Both the position numbers and the translations under genes were made by a program. A stretch of 64,000 bases of DNA, from contig URFW01000003.1 in NCBI GenBank assembly GCA_900547225.1, forward strand, positions 1-64,000, given 5' to 3'. Shown piece after piece: positions 1-8,590 of this stretch; positions within the stretch are counted from its first letter, which is position 1; the number at the start of each line of letters is the position of its first letter. The stretch is from an uncultured Mycoplasmatota bacterium (GTDB taxonomy: Bacteria > Bacillota_I > Bacilli_A > RF39 > UBA660). The notes below the pieces were generated by a model, which was not told where the DNA came from, did not search any database, and saw only the letters and a list, made by a program, of their open reading frames with translations.

Positions 1-528
1 TACATATGTGATTATTTTGGTTGGTTAGAAAAGAAGGAGGATGTATTAAAGGAAATAAGAAAGTATCTAGAAGAACATCTTGGTATAATAAATTATGCAA
101 AAATTGATGATAGAATGCAAACAACAGGTGGCAAGATAGGAAACTATTTGAGTGGACATAAAGAAGAAATAATAAAGATGTCAGATAAAAATAGCGATGC
201 GAAATACATATGTGAATATTTTGGTTGGTTAGAAAAAAAGGCAACAAGAGAAGAAATACTAAAAGAAATAAGAAAGTATCTAGAAGAACACCCTGGAATA
301 ACAAATTTTGGAAAAATTGATTATAGAATGCAAACAACAGGTGGCAAGATAGGAAACTATTTGAGTAGACATAAAGAAGAAATAATAAATATGTCAGATG
401 AAAATAGCGATGCGAAATACATATGTGAATACTTTAATTGGATGATTTATAGTGATTCTGAATATAATCCCTATGATGATAAATATAAAAATACACATGA
501 GAATATTATTGATGATAATATTAAGTAA
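1..528 (+). CDS. Tandem-repeat protein, C-terminal part (5' end outside window)
   Basis: The reading frame is open from base 1, so this is the end of a longer gene; the internal ATG at 115 is probably not the start. The protein is built of imperfect units of about 68-71 residues that begin near YICEYFGWLEKK, continue through KEIRKYLEEH and MQTTGGKIGNYLS, and end with a KEEII..MSD segment. Units start at bases 1, 205 and 418, and the last is cut short and followed by an acidic, Asn/Tyr-rich tail. The composition is charged and helical, with no signal peptide or membrane segment in the visible part. I do not recognise the family. A hairpin terminator follows directly. Confidence 0.75.
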   Translation, partial: YICDYFGWLEKKEDVLKEIRKYLEEHLGIINYAKIDDRMQTTGGKIGNYLSGHKEEIIKMSDKNSDAKYICEYFGWLEKKATREEILKEIRKYLEEHPGITNFGKIDYRMQTTGGKIGNYLSRHKEEIINMSDENSDAKYICEYFNWMIYSDSEYNPYDDKYKNTHENIIDDNIK

Positions 529-533
529 TTAAG

Positions 534-557
534 AAGGAATATAATGTTCCTTTTTTT
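534..557 (+). terminator. Rho-independent terminator of the repeat-protein gene
   Basis: AAGGAA (534-539) pairs with TTCCTT (547-552) across a 7-nt loop, and a T run reaches 557. The stem is short (6 bp), so strength is uncertain. Confidence 0.6.
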
Positions 558-656
558 AGTGTTTTACAAGTTTAATATAAATGAATATTAAAAAATTCGG
601 ATGATTTAAATAATTAAGCTTATATTAATGCGTAAACATAATATTTTTTATAATAA

Positions 657-683
657 TTAGCACTCTTACTTGACAAGTGCTAA
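657..683 (+). promoter_or_regulatory. CIRCE operator (HrcA binding site) upstream of clpB
   Basis: TTAGCACTC (657-665), a 9-nt spacer TTACTTGAC, then AAGTGCTAA (675-683). This matches the CIRCE consensus TTAGCACTC-N9-GAGTGCTAA except for the first base of the right arm. HrcA is known to repress chaperone genes through this inverted repeat. The same 27 bases recur before hsp20 at 32842. Confidence 0.95.
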
Positions 684-698
684 TTATAGATATATAAT
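670..698 (+). promoter_or_regulatory. Housekeeping sigma-factor promoter of clpB, overlapping CIRCE
   Basis: TTGACA (670-675) and TATAAT (693-698) are separated by 17 nt. The -35 box lies inside the CIRCE spacer, so bound HrcA would directly block RNA polymerase. Confidence 0.9.
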
Positions 699-750
699 GT
701 ATTTAGTGCAAATAAAAGATGCATAATATTATTTATAAGGGGTGATATTT

Positions 751-2856
751 ATGTTTAATATGAATGAAGAAAAAGAAGAAAATGTTTTAGAAAAATATGG
801 TAGAGATATTACTCAATATGTTAAAGATGGAAAGGTTGACCCAGTAATTGGTAGGGATGAAGAAATACGTTCTATAACACGTATTTTATCTCGTAAGACA
901 AAGAATAACCCAGTTTTAATTGGTGAACCAGGTGTTGGTAAAACCGCTATTATAGAAGGCCTTGCTGGGCGTATTATAAAAGGTGATGTGCCAAGTAGTT
1001 TAAAGGATAAAACCATTTGGGAACTTGATATGGCAGCTTTAATTGCGGGTGCTAAATATCGTGGTGAATTTGAAGAAAGACTTAAAAATGTTTTAAATGA
1101 AGTTAAAAAGTCAGAAGGTAACATAATTATGTTTATCGATGAAATTCATATGATAGTAGGTGCTGGTAAATTAGATGGTGCAATGGATGCTGGAAATATG
1201 TTAAAACCAATGCTAGCTAGAGGAGAAATCCACTTAATTGGTGCAACAACTTTAAATGAATATCGTAAATATATTGAAGATGATGGTGCCTTAGAGCGTA
1301 GATTTCAAAAGGTTTTAGTAAAAGAACCAACTGTATCAGATACAATTACTATACTTAGAGGTTTAAAGTCTAGGTTTGAAGTTCATCATGGTGTATCTAT
1401 TTCTGATGCTGCATTAGTTTCTGCTGCAACACTTTCAAACAGGTATATAACAGATAGATATTTACCAGATAAAGCAATTGATTTAATAGATGAGGCTTGT
1501 GCAACAATTCGTGTTCAAATGGATTCAGTTCCAGAAAACATAGATAGTTTAACAAGAAGAATTATGAAACTTCAAATAGAAAGAGAAGCTATTAAAAAAG
1601 ATAGGGATGATATTAGCCGTGAAAGAGTAAAAGAACTTGATTCTAAAATAAAAGAGATGAAAAGTGAAGAATCTTATTTAAGAGGTAATTGGGAAAAGGA
1701 AAAGGCTGTTCAAGTAGATATTAAAAAGACTAAAAAAGAGTTAGAAGAAGCAAGATTTAAACTTGAAATGGCTGAAAATAATTATGATTTAGAAAAGGCT
1801 GCTGTATTAAGACATGGTACTATTCCAGAATTAGAGAAAAAACTTGATAATTTAAAGAAATCTAATAATAATAAAATACTAAGTGATAGAGTAACCGATG
1901 AGTTAGTTGCATCTGTTATTTCAAGATGGACTAATATTCCAATTTCAAAACTTACTAAAGGTGAAAAAGAAAAGGTTTTAAATCTTGAAGAAAACATGAA
2001 ATTAAGAGTCAAGGGACAAGATGAGGCTTTAAAATTAGTTAGTGATGCTATTATAAGGTCAAGATCTGGTATTAAAGATGAGAATAGACCAATTGGTTCA
2101 TTTATGTTTTTAGGACCTACTGGTGTTGGTAAAACAGAAGTTGCAAGAACACTTGCTTATGAATTATTTGATGATGAAAAACACATGGTTAGAATTGATA
2201 TGAGTGAGTATATGGAAAGTCATTCTGTATCTCGTCTTATAGGAGCGCCTCCAGGATATGTTGGTTATGATGAAGGAGGACAATTAACTGAAAAAGTAAG
2301 AAGAAATCCTTATAGTATAGTTTTATTTGATGAAATAGAAAAAGCTCATAGAGATGTTTTAAACATTCTTCTTCAAATACTAGATGACGGAAGAATAACT
2401 GATGGACATGGAAGAGTAGTTGATTTTAAAAACACTATTATAATAATGACATCAAATATAGGTAGTCAGTATGTCTTAGATGGTAAAGTAGAGGAAGATA
2501 TGATGAATGCTGAATTAAAAAACTACTTTAGACCAGAATTCCTAAACCGTATTGATGAAATAATCGTCTTTAATGCATTAAGTAAAAAAGTTATTTATGA
2601 AATATTAGATAAGTTAGTAGATGATTTAAATAAAAAAATAAAACATCAAAGAATAAGTATATCTTTAACAGAAAAGGCTAAAGAATTTATTGTTGAAAAC
2701 GGATATGATCACAATTATGGTGCAAGACCACTTAAGAGGTATCTATCCAAAAATCTAGAAACATTACTTGCTAAAAAACTTATATCAGGCGATGTTATAT
2801 CAGGTGATAATTTAACAATTGATACATTAAATGATGAATTAGTTATAAAAAAGTAA
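751..2856 (+). CDS. clpB: Chaperone ClpB, N-terminal-domain-less form
   Basis: Hexameric AAA+ disaggregase that, with DnaK, threads aggregated proteins through its pore in the cytosol. Two nucleotide-binding domains are clear: Walker A GEPGVGKT near residue 58 and GPTGVGKT in the second half, with Walker B-like IMFIDEIH and VLFDEIEK. Between them lies a long coiled-coil M-domain, with LRHGTIPELEKKL typical of ClpB rather than ClpC. The usual N-terminal Clp_N domain (about 150 residues) is absent, so the protein is 701 aa, like short ClpB of mollicutes. I chose ATG 751 because AAGGGGTGAT sits just upstream; the in-frame GTG at 742 lies inside that ribosome binding site. Regulation by HrcA through CIRCE is clear, and the gene is monocistronic with its own terminator. 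Confidence 0.95.
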   Translation: MFNMNEEKEENVLEKYGRDITQYVKDGKVDPVIGRDEEIRSITRILSRKTKNNPVLIGEPGVGKTAIIEGLAGRIIKGDVPSSLKDKTIWELDMAALIAGAKYRGEFEERLKNVLNEVKKSEGNIIMFIDEIHMIVGAGKLDGAMDAGNMLKPMLARGEIHLIGATTLNEYRKYIEDDGALERRFQKVLVKEPTVSDTITILRGLKSRFEVHHGVSISDAALVSAATLSNRYITDRYLPDKAIDLIDEACATIRVQMDSVPENIDSLTRRIMKLQIEREAIKKDRDDISRERVKELDSKIKEMKSEESYLRGNWEKEKAVQVDIKKTKKELEEARFKLEMAENNYDLEKAAVLRHGTIPELEKKLDNLKKSNNNKILSDRVTDELVASVISRWTNIPISKLTKGEKEKVLNLEENMKLRVKGQDEALKLVSDAIIRSRSGIKDENRPIGSFMFLGPTGVGKTEVARTLAYELFDDEKHMVRIDMSEYMESHSVSRLIGAPPGYVGYDEGGQLTEKVRRNPYSIVLFDEIEKAHRDVLNILLQILDDGRITDGHGRVVDFKNTIIIMTSNIGSQYVLDGKVEEDMMNAELKNYFRPEFLNRIDEIIVFNALSKKVIYEILDKLVDDLNKKIKHQRISISLTEKAKEFIVENGYDHNYGARPLKRYLSKNLETLLAKKLISGDVISGDNLTIDTLNDELVIKK

Positions 2857-2885
2857 GAGTTACTTAAAAAGGTAACTCTTTTTTT
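2855..2885 (+). terminator. clpB terminator
   Basis: AAGAGTTAC (2855-2863) pairs with GTAACTCTT (2872-2880), followed by a T run. The stem begins in the clpB stop codon. Confidence 0.9.
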
Positions 2886-3012
2886 GAATAGAATTTTATT
2901 ATTTAGAGCATAACCTTAATAGTAAAAGAGGTGTAAAATATATCTTAAAAATGTTTTAATTACATGCTTTTATGTTATTATTATAATAGATTATGATAAA
3001 GGAGTTGATAAT

Positions 3013-3366
3013 ATGGCTAAAAAGGAAGAAAAAAATCCAGTTGGAAGACCAAAGTTAGCTGATTCTGAATTAATAAAAGATTCTTGGTGCAAGATAGTTG
3101 CTAGTTTAGTAATTGTTTTTGTACTTACAATATGCGGATTAGGTGTTCTAACAGCTAGAACTCCACTACAAGTGTTAACTTTTCAAAATCCAAATAAATT
3201 ACAAGGTAGTGTATCTAAAACAATAACTTATAAAAAAGTTATACCAGCATCTAAAGTAAAAGTTATACCAGCAGAGCACGTAGAAACTAAAAAAATAAAT
3301 TCAGATGGAACGGTAACTAGGGTAATACCAGCTATTAAAACAAAGACTATAAGTGTAAGTAAATAA
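3013..3366 (+). CDS. Small single-pass membrane protein, unknown function
   Basis: A 117-residue protein with a charged N-terminus (AKKEEKNPVGRPKLADSE), one hydrophobic segment at about residues 30-48 (VASLVIVFVLTICGLGVL), and an extracytoplasmic tail rich in Lys, Thr and Val. The tail holds a repeated K-VIPA motif (KKVIPASKVKVIPAEH and TRVIPAIKTK), which suggests a short beta-rich repeat. There is no cleavage motif, so it is probably a type II anchored protein. AAAGGAGTTGATA lies before the ATG. I do not recognise the family. A terminator overlaps the stop codon. Confidence 0.7.
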   Translation: MAKKEEKNPVGRPKLADSELIKDSWCKIVASLVIVFVLTICGLGVLTARTPLQVLTFQNPNKLQGSVSKTITYKKVIPASKVKVIPAEHVETKKINSDGTVTRVIPAIKTKTISVSK

Positions 3367-3385
3367 GCATCATTGATGCTTTTTT
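3365..3385 (+). terminator. Rho-independent terminator
   Basis: AAGCATC (3365-3371), a 3-nt loop, GATGCTT (3375-3381) and a T run. Confidence 0.8.
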
Positions 3386-3434
3386 CTTTTGCATATAAAA
3401 AATAAATGCTATAATATACAAGGAAGTGATATTT

Positions 3435-4586
3435 TTGAAAAGCGTTAAGAATATTTTATTTATTTTTATTTTTTCATTAGCATTGTTTTTTTCATTTAAT
3501 ATAAAAGCTTATGCAAAAGAGGCAAACGTGTATGTATTTTATGGAAAGACTTGTCCTCACTGTGAAGAAGCGATGAAATATTTGGATAAGATTAAAAATA
3601 AATATGATTTAAACATCATTAAATATGAGGTTTGGTATGATCAAGATAACCAAACATTAATGGATGAAATAGCAGACTTTTTAGATGTTAATGCAAGCGG
3701 AGTTCCGTTTGTTATAATAGATAATACTCCTATCTTTGGATATTCTTCTGGCGTTACAGATGATACATATAAATATCACATTAAATTAGCTAAAAGAAAA
3801 AATTTCAAAGATAAAGTTGGAATAAAATTAGGCATTGTAAAGGGAAGTTTAACGGAAGATAAAATAGCAGATAATAGCACGCAAAAAAAGAGTTATGAAC
3901 TTTCTATTTTTCAGGATAAAAGCATAGATTTTGAAAACATAAACATTTATTTATCAAGCATTATATTAGGACTAATAGATGGAATAAATCCTTTAATGTT
4001 GTGGGTTTTTGCTGTCATACTAGCTACTATACTAGATGAAAAAAATAATAAAAATAAGATTATTTTATCAGTTGTTTTATTATTTTCTTTAAATGCATCT
4101 TATATTATATTTATTAATAATGGTAGTTTTGATAATGTTATTAACTATGCTTCATTAGCAAGACTTTTATTATCCGTAATACTAATTTGTTTTGGTACAG
4201 TAAAACTTATACTTTATGCAAATTGTTTAGATGAAAAACCAAACGTAAAAGAAAGTAAGATGGAAAACTTTTTAAAAAATAATAGTTTGTTAATATTATC
4301 TATCATCATGATAATATTTGGTGTATTATCTAATTTTGTTAGAATATTAAACGTAAGTGATGCATCCATTTTATTTAGTGATTTATTAAAGTTAAATGGT
4401 TCGTTAAATAAGATGTCAGCTATAATTTTATATGTATTATTTTCGTTTATTGTAAATATTATAATGTTTTTGATATTGTTATTATTGGTGAAATTATTTA
4501 ATAAAACTAAAATATCTAAAGCATCTAAATTAATTAGTGGAATACTATTTTTCATAATAGGAATTCTTATGATTGTTAAGTATTAA
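3435..4586 (+). CDS. Membrane thioredoxin-like protein with DsbD/CcdA-like transmembrane domain
   Basis: The N-terminus has a signal or anchor segment (LFIFIFSLALFFSFNIKAYA), then a thioredoxin/glutaredoxin-like fold with active site CPHC in VYVFYGKTCPHCEEAMKYL and a cis-Pro loop SGVPFVII. The second half has about six hydrophobic segments resembling the CcdA/DsbD electron-transfer domain, beginning with LGLIDGINPLMLW. In related membrane thioredoxins, as I recall, this motif is usually DGxNPCAxW; here the Cys is replaced by Leu, so electron transfer through the membrane may be lost. The start is probably TTG 3435, 8 nt after AGGAAG; the in-frame GTG at 3426 lies in that site. It probably acts on thiols outside the cell. 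Confidence 0.8.
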   Translation: MKSVKNILFIFIFSLALFFSFNIKAYAKEANVYVFYGKTCPHCEEAMKYLDKIKNKYDLNIIKYEVWYDQDNQTLMDEIADFLDVNASGVPFVIIDNTPIFGYSSGVTDDTYKYHIKLAKRKNFKDKVGIKLGIVKGSLTEDKIADNSTQKKSYELSIFQDKSIDFENINIYLSSIILGLIDGINPLMLWVFAVILATILDEKNNKNKIILSVVLLFSLNASYIIFINNGSFDNVINYASLARLLLSVILICFGTVKLILYANCLDEKPNVKESKMENFLKNNSLLILSIIMIIFGVLSNFVRILNVSDASILFSDLLKLNGSLNKMSAIILYVLFSFIVNIIMFLILLLLVKLFNKTKISKASKLISGILFFIIGILMIVKY

Positions 4587-4611
4587 AAATATATTTAAGG
4601 AAGTGGTTTAT

Positions 4612-5463
4612 ATGGGAACTTTATTTGTTGTTGCAACTCCAATTGGGAATTTAAATGATTTTTCAAAAAGAGCAGAGGAAACATTAAGACAAAGTAATTT
4701 GATATTAGTAGAAGATACAAGACAAACTATAAAATTACTTAACCATTTTGATATTAAGGTAAAAATGCTTTCTTATCATAAATTTAACGAAAGAGAAAGA
4801 GTATCAGAAATAATAAAACTTTTAAATGAAGGTAATGATATATCATTAGTTTCTGATGCTGGCACACCTTGCATATCAGATCCAGGCTATATATTAATAA
4901 AAGAAGCTTTAGAAAATGATATTAAAGTAATTGGTATTCCAGGTTGTAGTGCTGTTATAACATCTTTATCAGTAAGCGGACTTGATACTTCATCGTTTGC
5001 TTTTTATGGCTTTGTTCCAACTGAAAATAAGGCAAAAAAAGAATTATTTGAACATATAAAACACGCATCTGTTAAAACTAAAGTAATTTATGAGTCACCA
5101 AAAAGAATAATAAAGTTATTAGAGTACATAAAAAAAGAAATACCAGGATGTGTGGTTAGCGTATGCACTGAACTTACTAAGGTCCATGAGCACACTATTC
5201 ATGGTAAAATTGAAGAAGTATATGAAAAAATGAAGGATGACCCTAATAGCCTTAAGGGTGAATACGTAGTTTTAATTAATAATGAAAGAGAAAAAGAAAA
5301 TGAAAGTGACGTATCAGTTGAAGCATTATTAGTTGATTTAATTATTAAAAATAAATGCTCATTAAAAGAAGCAATAAAACTTTTAAATGAAGAAAATAAA
5401 GATCTTAGCAAAAAAGATATATATAATGCAAGTTTAAATTTAAAAAACATACTAAAAAGATAG
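4612..5463 (+). CDS. rsmI: 16S rRNA (cytidine-2'-O)-methyltransferase RsmI
   Basis: RsmI methylates the ribose of C1402 in the decoding centre of 16S rRNA using S-adenosylmethionine. The tetrapyrrole-methylase fold is evident from VATPIGNLNDFSKRA at the N-terminus, VEDTRQT, SYHKFNERE, the glycine-rich SDAGTPCISDPGY loop, IPGCSAV and YESPKRI. Length is 283 aa, normal for the family. The ATG at 4612 follows AAGGAAGTGG; the longer in-frame start at 4573 lies inside the previous gene. It follows the membrane thioredoxin closely and may be co-transcribed with it. Confidence 0.96.
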   Translation: MGTLFVVATPIGNLNDFSKRAEETLRQSNLILVEDTRQTIKLLNHFDIKVKMLSYHKFNERERVSEIIKLLNEGNDISLVSDAGTPCISDPGYILIKEALENDIKVIGIPGCSAVITSLSVSGLDTSSFAFYGFVPTENKAKKELFEHIKHASVKTKVIYESPKRIIKLLEYIKKEIPGCVVSVCTELTKVHEHTIHGKIEEVYEKMKDDPNSLKGEYVVLINNEREKENESDVSVEALLVDLIIKNKCSLKEAIKLLNEENKDLSKKDIYNASLNLKNILKR

Positions 5464-5481
5464 CAAAAATGCTATCTTTTT
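5454..5481. terminator. Bidirectional terminator between rsmI and the reverse-strand gene
   Basis: AAAAAGATAGC (5454-5464) pairs with GCTATCTTTTT (5471-5481) over a 6-nt loop. Each arm overlaps the stop codon of the adjacent convergent gene and ends in a T run on its own strand. Confidence 0.9.
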
Positions 5482-6080
5482 AATACATATGCTTTATAAA
5501 ACATATTATTTAAATTGTCGTCAATAAATCCCTCTTCGATAGATAACTGATTATTTTTAACTAAACTATCCATAAATTTTTGGACATTTTCATCTCTTTT
5601 TAATGTTTCTTTATTATTTTCGCCAGAAATTAAAAAACAACAAGGAACACCCATGCCAGCCCAAGCTTTAAATCTTTTGCCAAGACCATTTAATTTTTTA
5701 GTAGTTATAAAACATCCTGCATTATAAATATCTTTTATCATTTTTGGTGTTATTAAATAATCATATATGCCATATGGATTATTATATGTGGTTTTAGTAA
5801 TTGTTAATCTACCTAAAGTTTTATCTTCTTTTATATTAGGCGTTATTATATTAGCAGACCTATCTTTATCTGTATAGCATTGTGAAATGGTAGGTGATAA
5901 TACCCATTTTCCGGAACTATTTACATATCTTAATTCATCGTTAAATTCAGTTATCATATCAGTTTCAATTATGCTATATAAAAGATTTGATAAAATGATT
6001 TTTTCTTCTTTTAATTTTTCTAATTCAGATTTATTTAAACTTCCTTTAAAATATTTGCTACACGCATTTGTGTAAGACAC
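5472..6080 (-). CDS. Conserved-looking hypothetical protein
   Basis: About 202 residues, soluble, with no recognised domain. Visible elements are a Lys/Glu-rich helical N-terminal third, a middle stretch with GRLTITKTTYNNPYGIYDY, and a possible functional core GLGKRFKAWAGMGVPCCFLISGE with adjacent cysteines. The start is a choice: ATG 6089 touches the AAGGAG ribosome binding site with no spacing, whereas GTG 6080 lies 9 nt from it, so I prefer 6080. It stands alone between convergent rsmI and a divergent small membrane gene. Function unknown. Confidence 0.7.
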   Translation of the reverse strand: MSYTNACSKYFKGSLNKSELEKLKEEKIILSNLLYSIIETDMITEFNDELRYVNSSGKWVLSPTISQCYTDKDRSANIITPNIKEDKTLGRLTITKTTYNNPYGIYDYLITPKMIKDIYNAGCFITTKKLNGLGKRFKAWAGMGVPCCFLISGENNKETLKRDENVQKFMDSLVKNNQLSIEEGFIDDNLNNMFYKAYVLKR

Positions 6081-6137
6081 TTTTGTCATCTCCTTTTTTA
6101 GGCGAACGTGAAAAATAATAACACAATTATACTAACA

Positions 6138-6166
6138 CTGTCAAGTTATTTTTTTTGTCATATAAT
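6138..6166 (+). promoter_or_regulatory. Promoter of the small membrane protein; probable leaderless transcript
   Basis: CTGTCA (6138-6143), 17 nt, TATAAT (6161-6166). The expected start of transcription falls at about 6172-6173, on the ATG of the next gene, and no ribosome binding site is present. Confidence 0.55.
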
Positions 6167-6171
6167 GTAAT

Positions 6172-6405
6172 ATGAGAAAATATATTTTATTTAATTTTTT
6201 AGTTCAACTTATTATTCTTTTTATATCATCTAATTTATTTTTTGAAAGGCAAGATGTTAAATTTGTTTATTCACTTGGAATAATCGGCTTAATTTTTGTT
6301 CCGACTATTATAGAATTTAATTTAGAAATTAAAATAAAGCCACTACTTCATTACTTCATAACTACATTTTGTTTACTATTATTCATAATTTTAATTGCAT
6401 TTTAA
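6172..6405 (+). CDS. Small two-to-three-pass membrane protein
   Basis: A 77-residue, highly hydrophobic protein with about three membrane spans: residues 5-22 (ILFNFLVQLIILFISSNL), about 30-48 (FVYSLGIIGLIFVPTIIEF) and 57-77 (HYFITTFCLLLFIILIAF). I see no Shine-Dalgarno sequence, and the -10 box is six bases from the ATG, so translation is probably leaderless. I do not recognise it. It is followed closely by the nucleotidyltransferase-like gene. Confidence 0.6.
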   Translation: MRKYILFNFLVQLIILFISSNLFFERQDVKFVYSLGIIGLIFVPTIIEFNLEIKIKPLLHYFITTFCLLLFIILIAF

Positions 6406-6453
6406 TAACTTTGTTATATAATTAAAGTATAAGATTAAGATAGGAGACATTAT

Positions 6454-7164
6454 ATGAACAGTAATTACAATGATATAATTGATATTATTTTAACGTTTAC
6501 GAGTGATGAGGAACTTTCAGGCGATATTGCGGTATCAGGTAGTATAGTGCCTTACTTAGTAACTAACAAGGAATTTTTAGAATATCACTCTGATTTTTAT
6601 ATACTAGTTAAGAACAAGAAAATAAACTTAGTTAGAGATAAGATAAAAAAACTAACAAAGGAATATGAATTTGACTTTATATCTGATTCTAAAAAGTATT
6701 CAAAGGAAGATTACGGTTTTAAAGTTAAGTATCAAGGTACAACGGTTGGCTTTTTTCCATATTCTTTAATTGATAATAATTTAACTATAAAAACTTATGC
6801 AATAAATAAGGATAATACTAAGATAAGTCTTAAGAAAAAAATTATTCCTGACGTTAAAAAAAGTAGCGTAATAAGATTAATTAATTTTTCTAAACAAAAA
6901 ATAAGAATAATGAGCCCAGAATTTATTTTAGCGGATAAAGAAACTAAAGAAAAAAGAATTGGTAATCCAACAGATGAAACGATGTACTTATTAAGTAAAA
7001 TAAGTGATGAAAGTGTTTTGAAAGTTATAAGGGAAAGCATAAGTAATATGGAAGTTAAAATAGATACAAAGGAAACTAAGAATAACGATTATATATTAGT
7101 TATCATTTTAGTAGCATTATTTATTCTTCTTTTAGTAGTTGCGTACATTTGTTTTAAAAAATAG
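6454..7164 (+). CDS. Tail-anchored protein with nucleotidyltransferase-like soluble domain
   Basis: A 236-residue protein. The soluble part looks like a minimal nucleotidyltransferase fold: a start GSIVPYLV, an acidic beta-strand region HSDFYILVKNKK, and a later strand GFKVKYQGTTVGFFPY. I cannot point to an intact G-S-x-D-x-D catalytic triad, so activity is doubtful. The C-terminus ends in one membrane span (YILVIILVALFILLLVVAYICF) with a short basic tail, which makes it a tail-anchored protein facing the cytosol. AGGAGA precedes the ATG. The family assignment is tentative. Confidence 0.6.
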   Translation: MNSNYNDIIDIILTFTSDEELSGDIAVSGSIVPYLVTNKEFLEYHSDFYILVKNKKINLVRDKIKKLTKEYEFDFISDSKKYSKEDYGFKVKYQGTTVGFFPYSLIDNNLTIKTYAINKDNTKISLKKKIIPDVKKSSVIRLINFSKQKIRIMSPEFILADKETKEKRIGNPTDETMYLLSKISDESVLKVIRESISNMEVKIDTKETKNNDYILVIILVALFILLLVVAYICFKK

Positions 7165-7184
7165 TCCCGAATAGGGATTTTTTT
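7165..7184 (+). terminator. Weak terminator-like hairpin
   Basis: TCCC (7165-7168), 5-nt loop, GGGA (7174-7177), then seven T. Only 4 bp of stem. Confidence 0.45.
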
Positions 7185-7211
7185 AGTATAATAAGAGTAG
7201 AGGTGATAGAA

Positions 7212-8405
7212 ATGAAAAGAATAATATTTCACATAGATGTTAATAATGCATTTCTATCTTGGTCTGCGGTTGAAATGTTAAAAAATGGTAGCAAATTAGA
7301 CATAAGAACCATACCCGCGGTAGTTTCTGGTGATGAGAAAAAAAGAAGAGGGGTGGTTGTTGCAAAAAGTTTTCCTGCAAAAAAGGCTGGAATAGTATCC
7401 GGAGAGCCACTTTATATGGCAAGAAGAAAGGTTGATAGGCTATACGTTGTAAAATCTGAAAGACAAAACTACATAAAATATTCTGATGCTTTTTATAATA
7501 TACTATGTAAATATACTCCGGTAATAGAAAGGTATTCAATAGACGAATGCTTTATGGATATGACAGGAATGGAAATGATGTTTGGTGATCCTGTTAAATT
7601 GGCTTATAAAATAAAAGATGAGATTTATGATACACTTGGATTTACGGTAAACGTAGGTGTTGCAAATTCTAAAGTGTGTGCAAAGATGGCTAGTGACTTT
7701 GAAAAACCAAATAAAGTTCATACTTTGTTTGATTATGAGGTAAAGAAAAAAATGTGGCCTTTAAAAGTAGATGATTTATTTATGGTTGGTAAAAGTTCTA
7801 GTAAAAAGTTGCATGAACTAAATATTAATACAGTAGAAGATTTAGCAAAAGCAGATATAAATATGCTTACTAGATATTTTAAATCTATGGGCCGCATGAT
7901 GCATGAGTACGCAAATGGTGTAGATGATTCACCGGTTGAAAGACCACTTCCTAAAAATAAAGGAATAGGAAACTCGACGACACTTCCTAAAGATGCAACT
8001 GATATTATGACGCTTAAGAAGGTAGTAAAGAAATTATCTTTTATGGTTGGAATAAGGTTAAGGGAAGAGGAAAAGTATGCAACTGTTATAGCAGTTCAAC
8101 TTAAAAATAATAATTTTATGAATTTTGTTCATCAAAAAAAATTGGTTAATCCGGTATCTTCAGATGATGATATATATGAGAATGCTTGCGTTTTACTAAA
8201 GGAAATGTGGAATGGGGACCCTATAAGGTTAGTTGGATTAAGAGTAAGTGATTTTATTGATAAATCATATGAACAAGTATCGTTATTTGAAAGGGTAGGA
8301 AAATCAAATGAAAGAGATAAGGTTCAAAGGGCAATGGATAAAATCAATAAAAAATATGGTAATAACACGATTAAAAGTGCGGCTTTGTTTGAAGAAGATG
8401 ATTAA
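7212..8405 (+). CDS. dinB: Y-family DNA polymerase (DinB/UmuC type)
   Basis: An error-prone translesion DNA polymerase. The palm has IIFHIDVNNAFLSWSAVEML with the first catalytic Asp, then VVAKSFPAKKAGI, and the second carboxylate motif YSIDECFMDMTG. Helix-hairpin-helix and little-finger regions follow (LKVDDLFMVGKSSSKKLHELNI, GIGNSTTLP). The C-terminus ends ..VSLFERVGK..: a beta-clamp-binding motif of the QxSLF kind can be read at YEQVSLFE. Length of 397 aa is usual. ATG 7212 is chosen because the in-frame GTG 7203 lies within AGAGGTGAT. Confidence 0.93.
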   Translation: MKRIIFHIDVNNAFLSWSAVEMLKNGSKLDIRTIPAVVSGDEKKRRGVVVAKSFPAKKAGIVSGEPLYMARRKVDRLYVVKSERQNYIKYSDAFYNILCKYTPVIERYSIDECFMDMTGMEMMFGDPVKLAYKIKDEIYDTLGFTVNVGVANSKVCAKMASDFEKPNKVHTLFDYEVKKKMWPLKVDDLFMVGKSSSKKLHELNINTVEDLAKADINMLTRYFKSMGRMMHEYANGVDDSPVERPLPKNKGIGNSTTLPKDATDIMTLKKVVKKLSFMVGIRLREEEKYATVIAVQLKNNNFMNFVHQKKLVNPVSSDDDIYENACVLLKEMWNGDPIRLVGLRVSDFIDKSYEQVSLFERVGKSNERDKVQRAMDKINKKYGNNTIKSAALFEEDD

Positions 8406-8431
8406 ATTGGTATAAATATTTTAACTTATAC

Positions 8432-8460
8432 TTGATTTTATTTTATATGTTTGTTAGAAT
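8432..8460 (+). promoter_or_regulatory. Promoter of tRNA-His
   Basis: TTGATT (8432-8437), 17 nt, TAGAAT (8455-8460). A possible hairpin with ATTAGC and GCTAAT arms lies between this promoter and the tRNA. Confidence 0.7.
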
Positions 8461-8502
8461 ACTATTAGCGTTTTAGAAAAAAATGCTAATAATTTATATT
8501 TT

Positions 8503-8579
8503 GGCGGAGTTGGTGAAGTGGTTAACACACTGGTTTGTGGCACCAGCATTCAAGGGTTCGATTCCCTTACTCCGCCCCA
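8503..8579 (+). tRNA. tRNA-His (GTG)
   Basis: The cloverleaf is complete: acceptor GCGGAGT pairs with ACTCCGC, the extra G-1 at 8503 faces C73, as expected for histidine tRNA, and CCA is encoded (8577-8579). The anticodon stem CTGGT/ACCAG encloses the loop TTGTGGC with anticodon GTG at 8537-8539. The T-arm contains GGGTTCGATTCCC. Confidence 0.97.
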
Positions 8580-8590
8580 TTGTGTTTATA

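Noticed and set aside
1..528. Repeat array suggesting CRISPR
   Set aside because: The units are 204-213 bp, in frame and coding; no 20-40 bp repeats with unique spacers were seen anywhere in the window.
813..1124. Antisense ORF in clpB
   Set aside because: A shadow of a strongly conserved gene, with no ribosome binding site or promoter; the same applies to other antisense ORFs over murI, xfp, gltX, Ca-ATPase and the collagen repeats.
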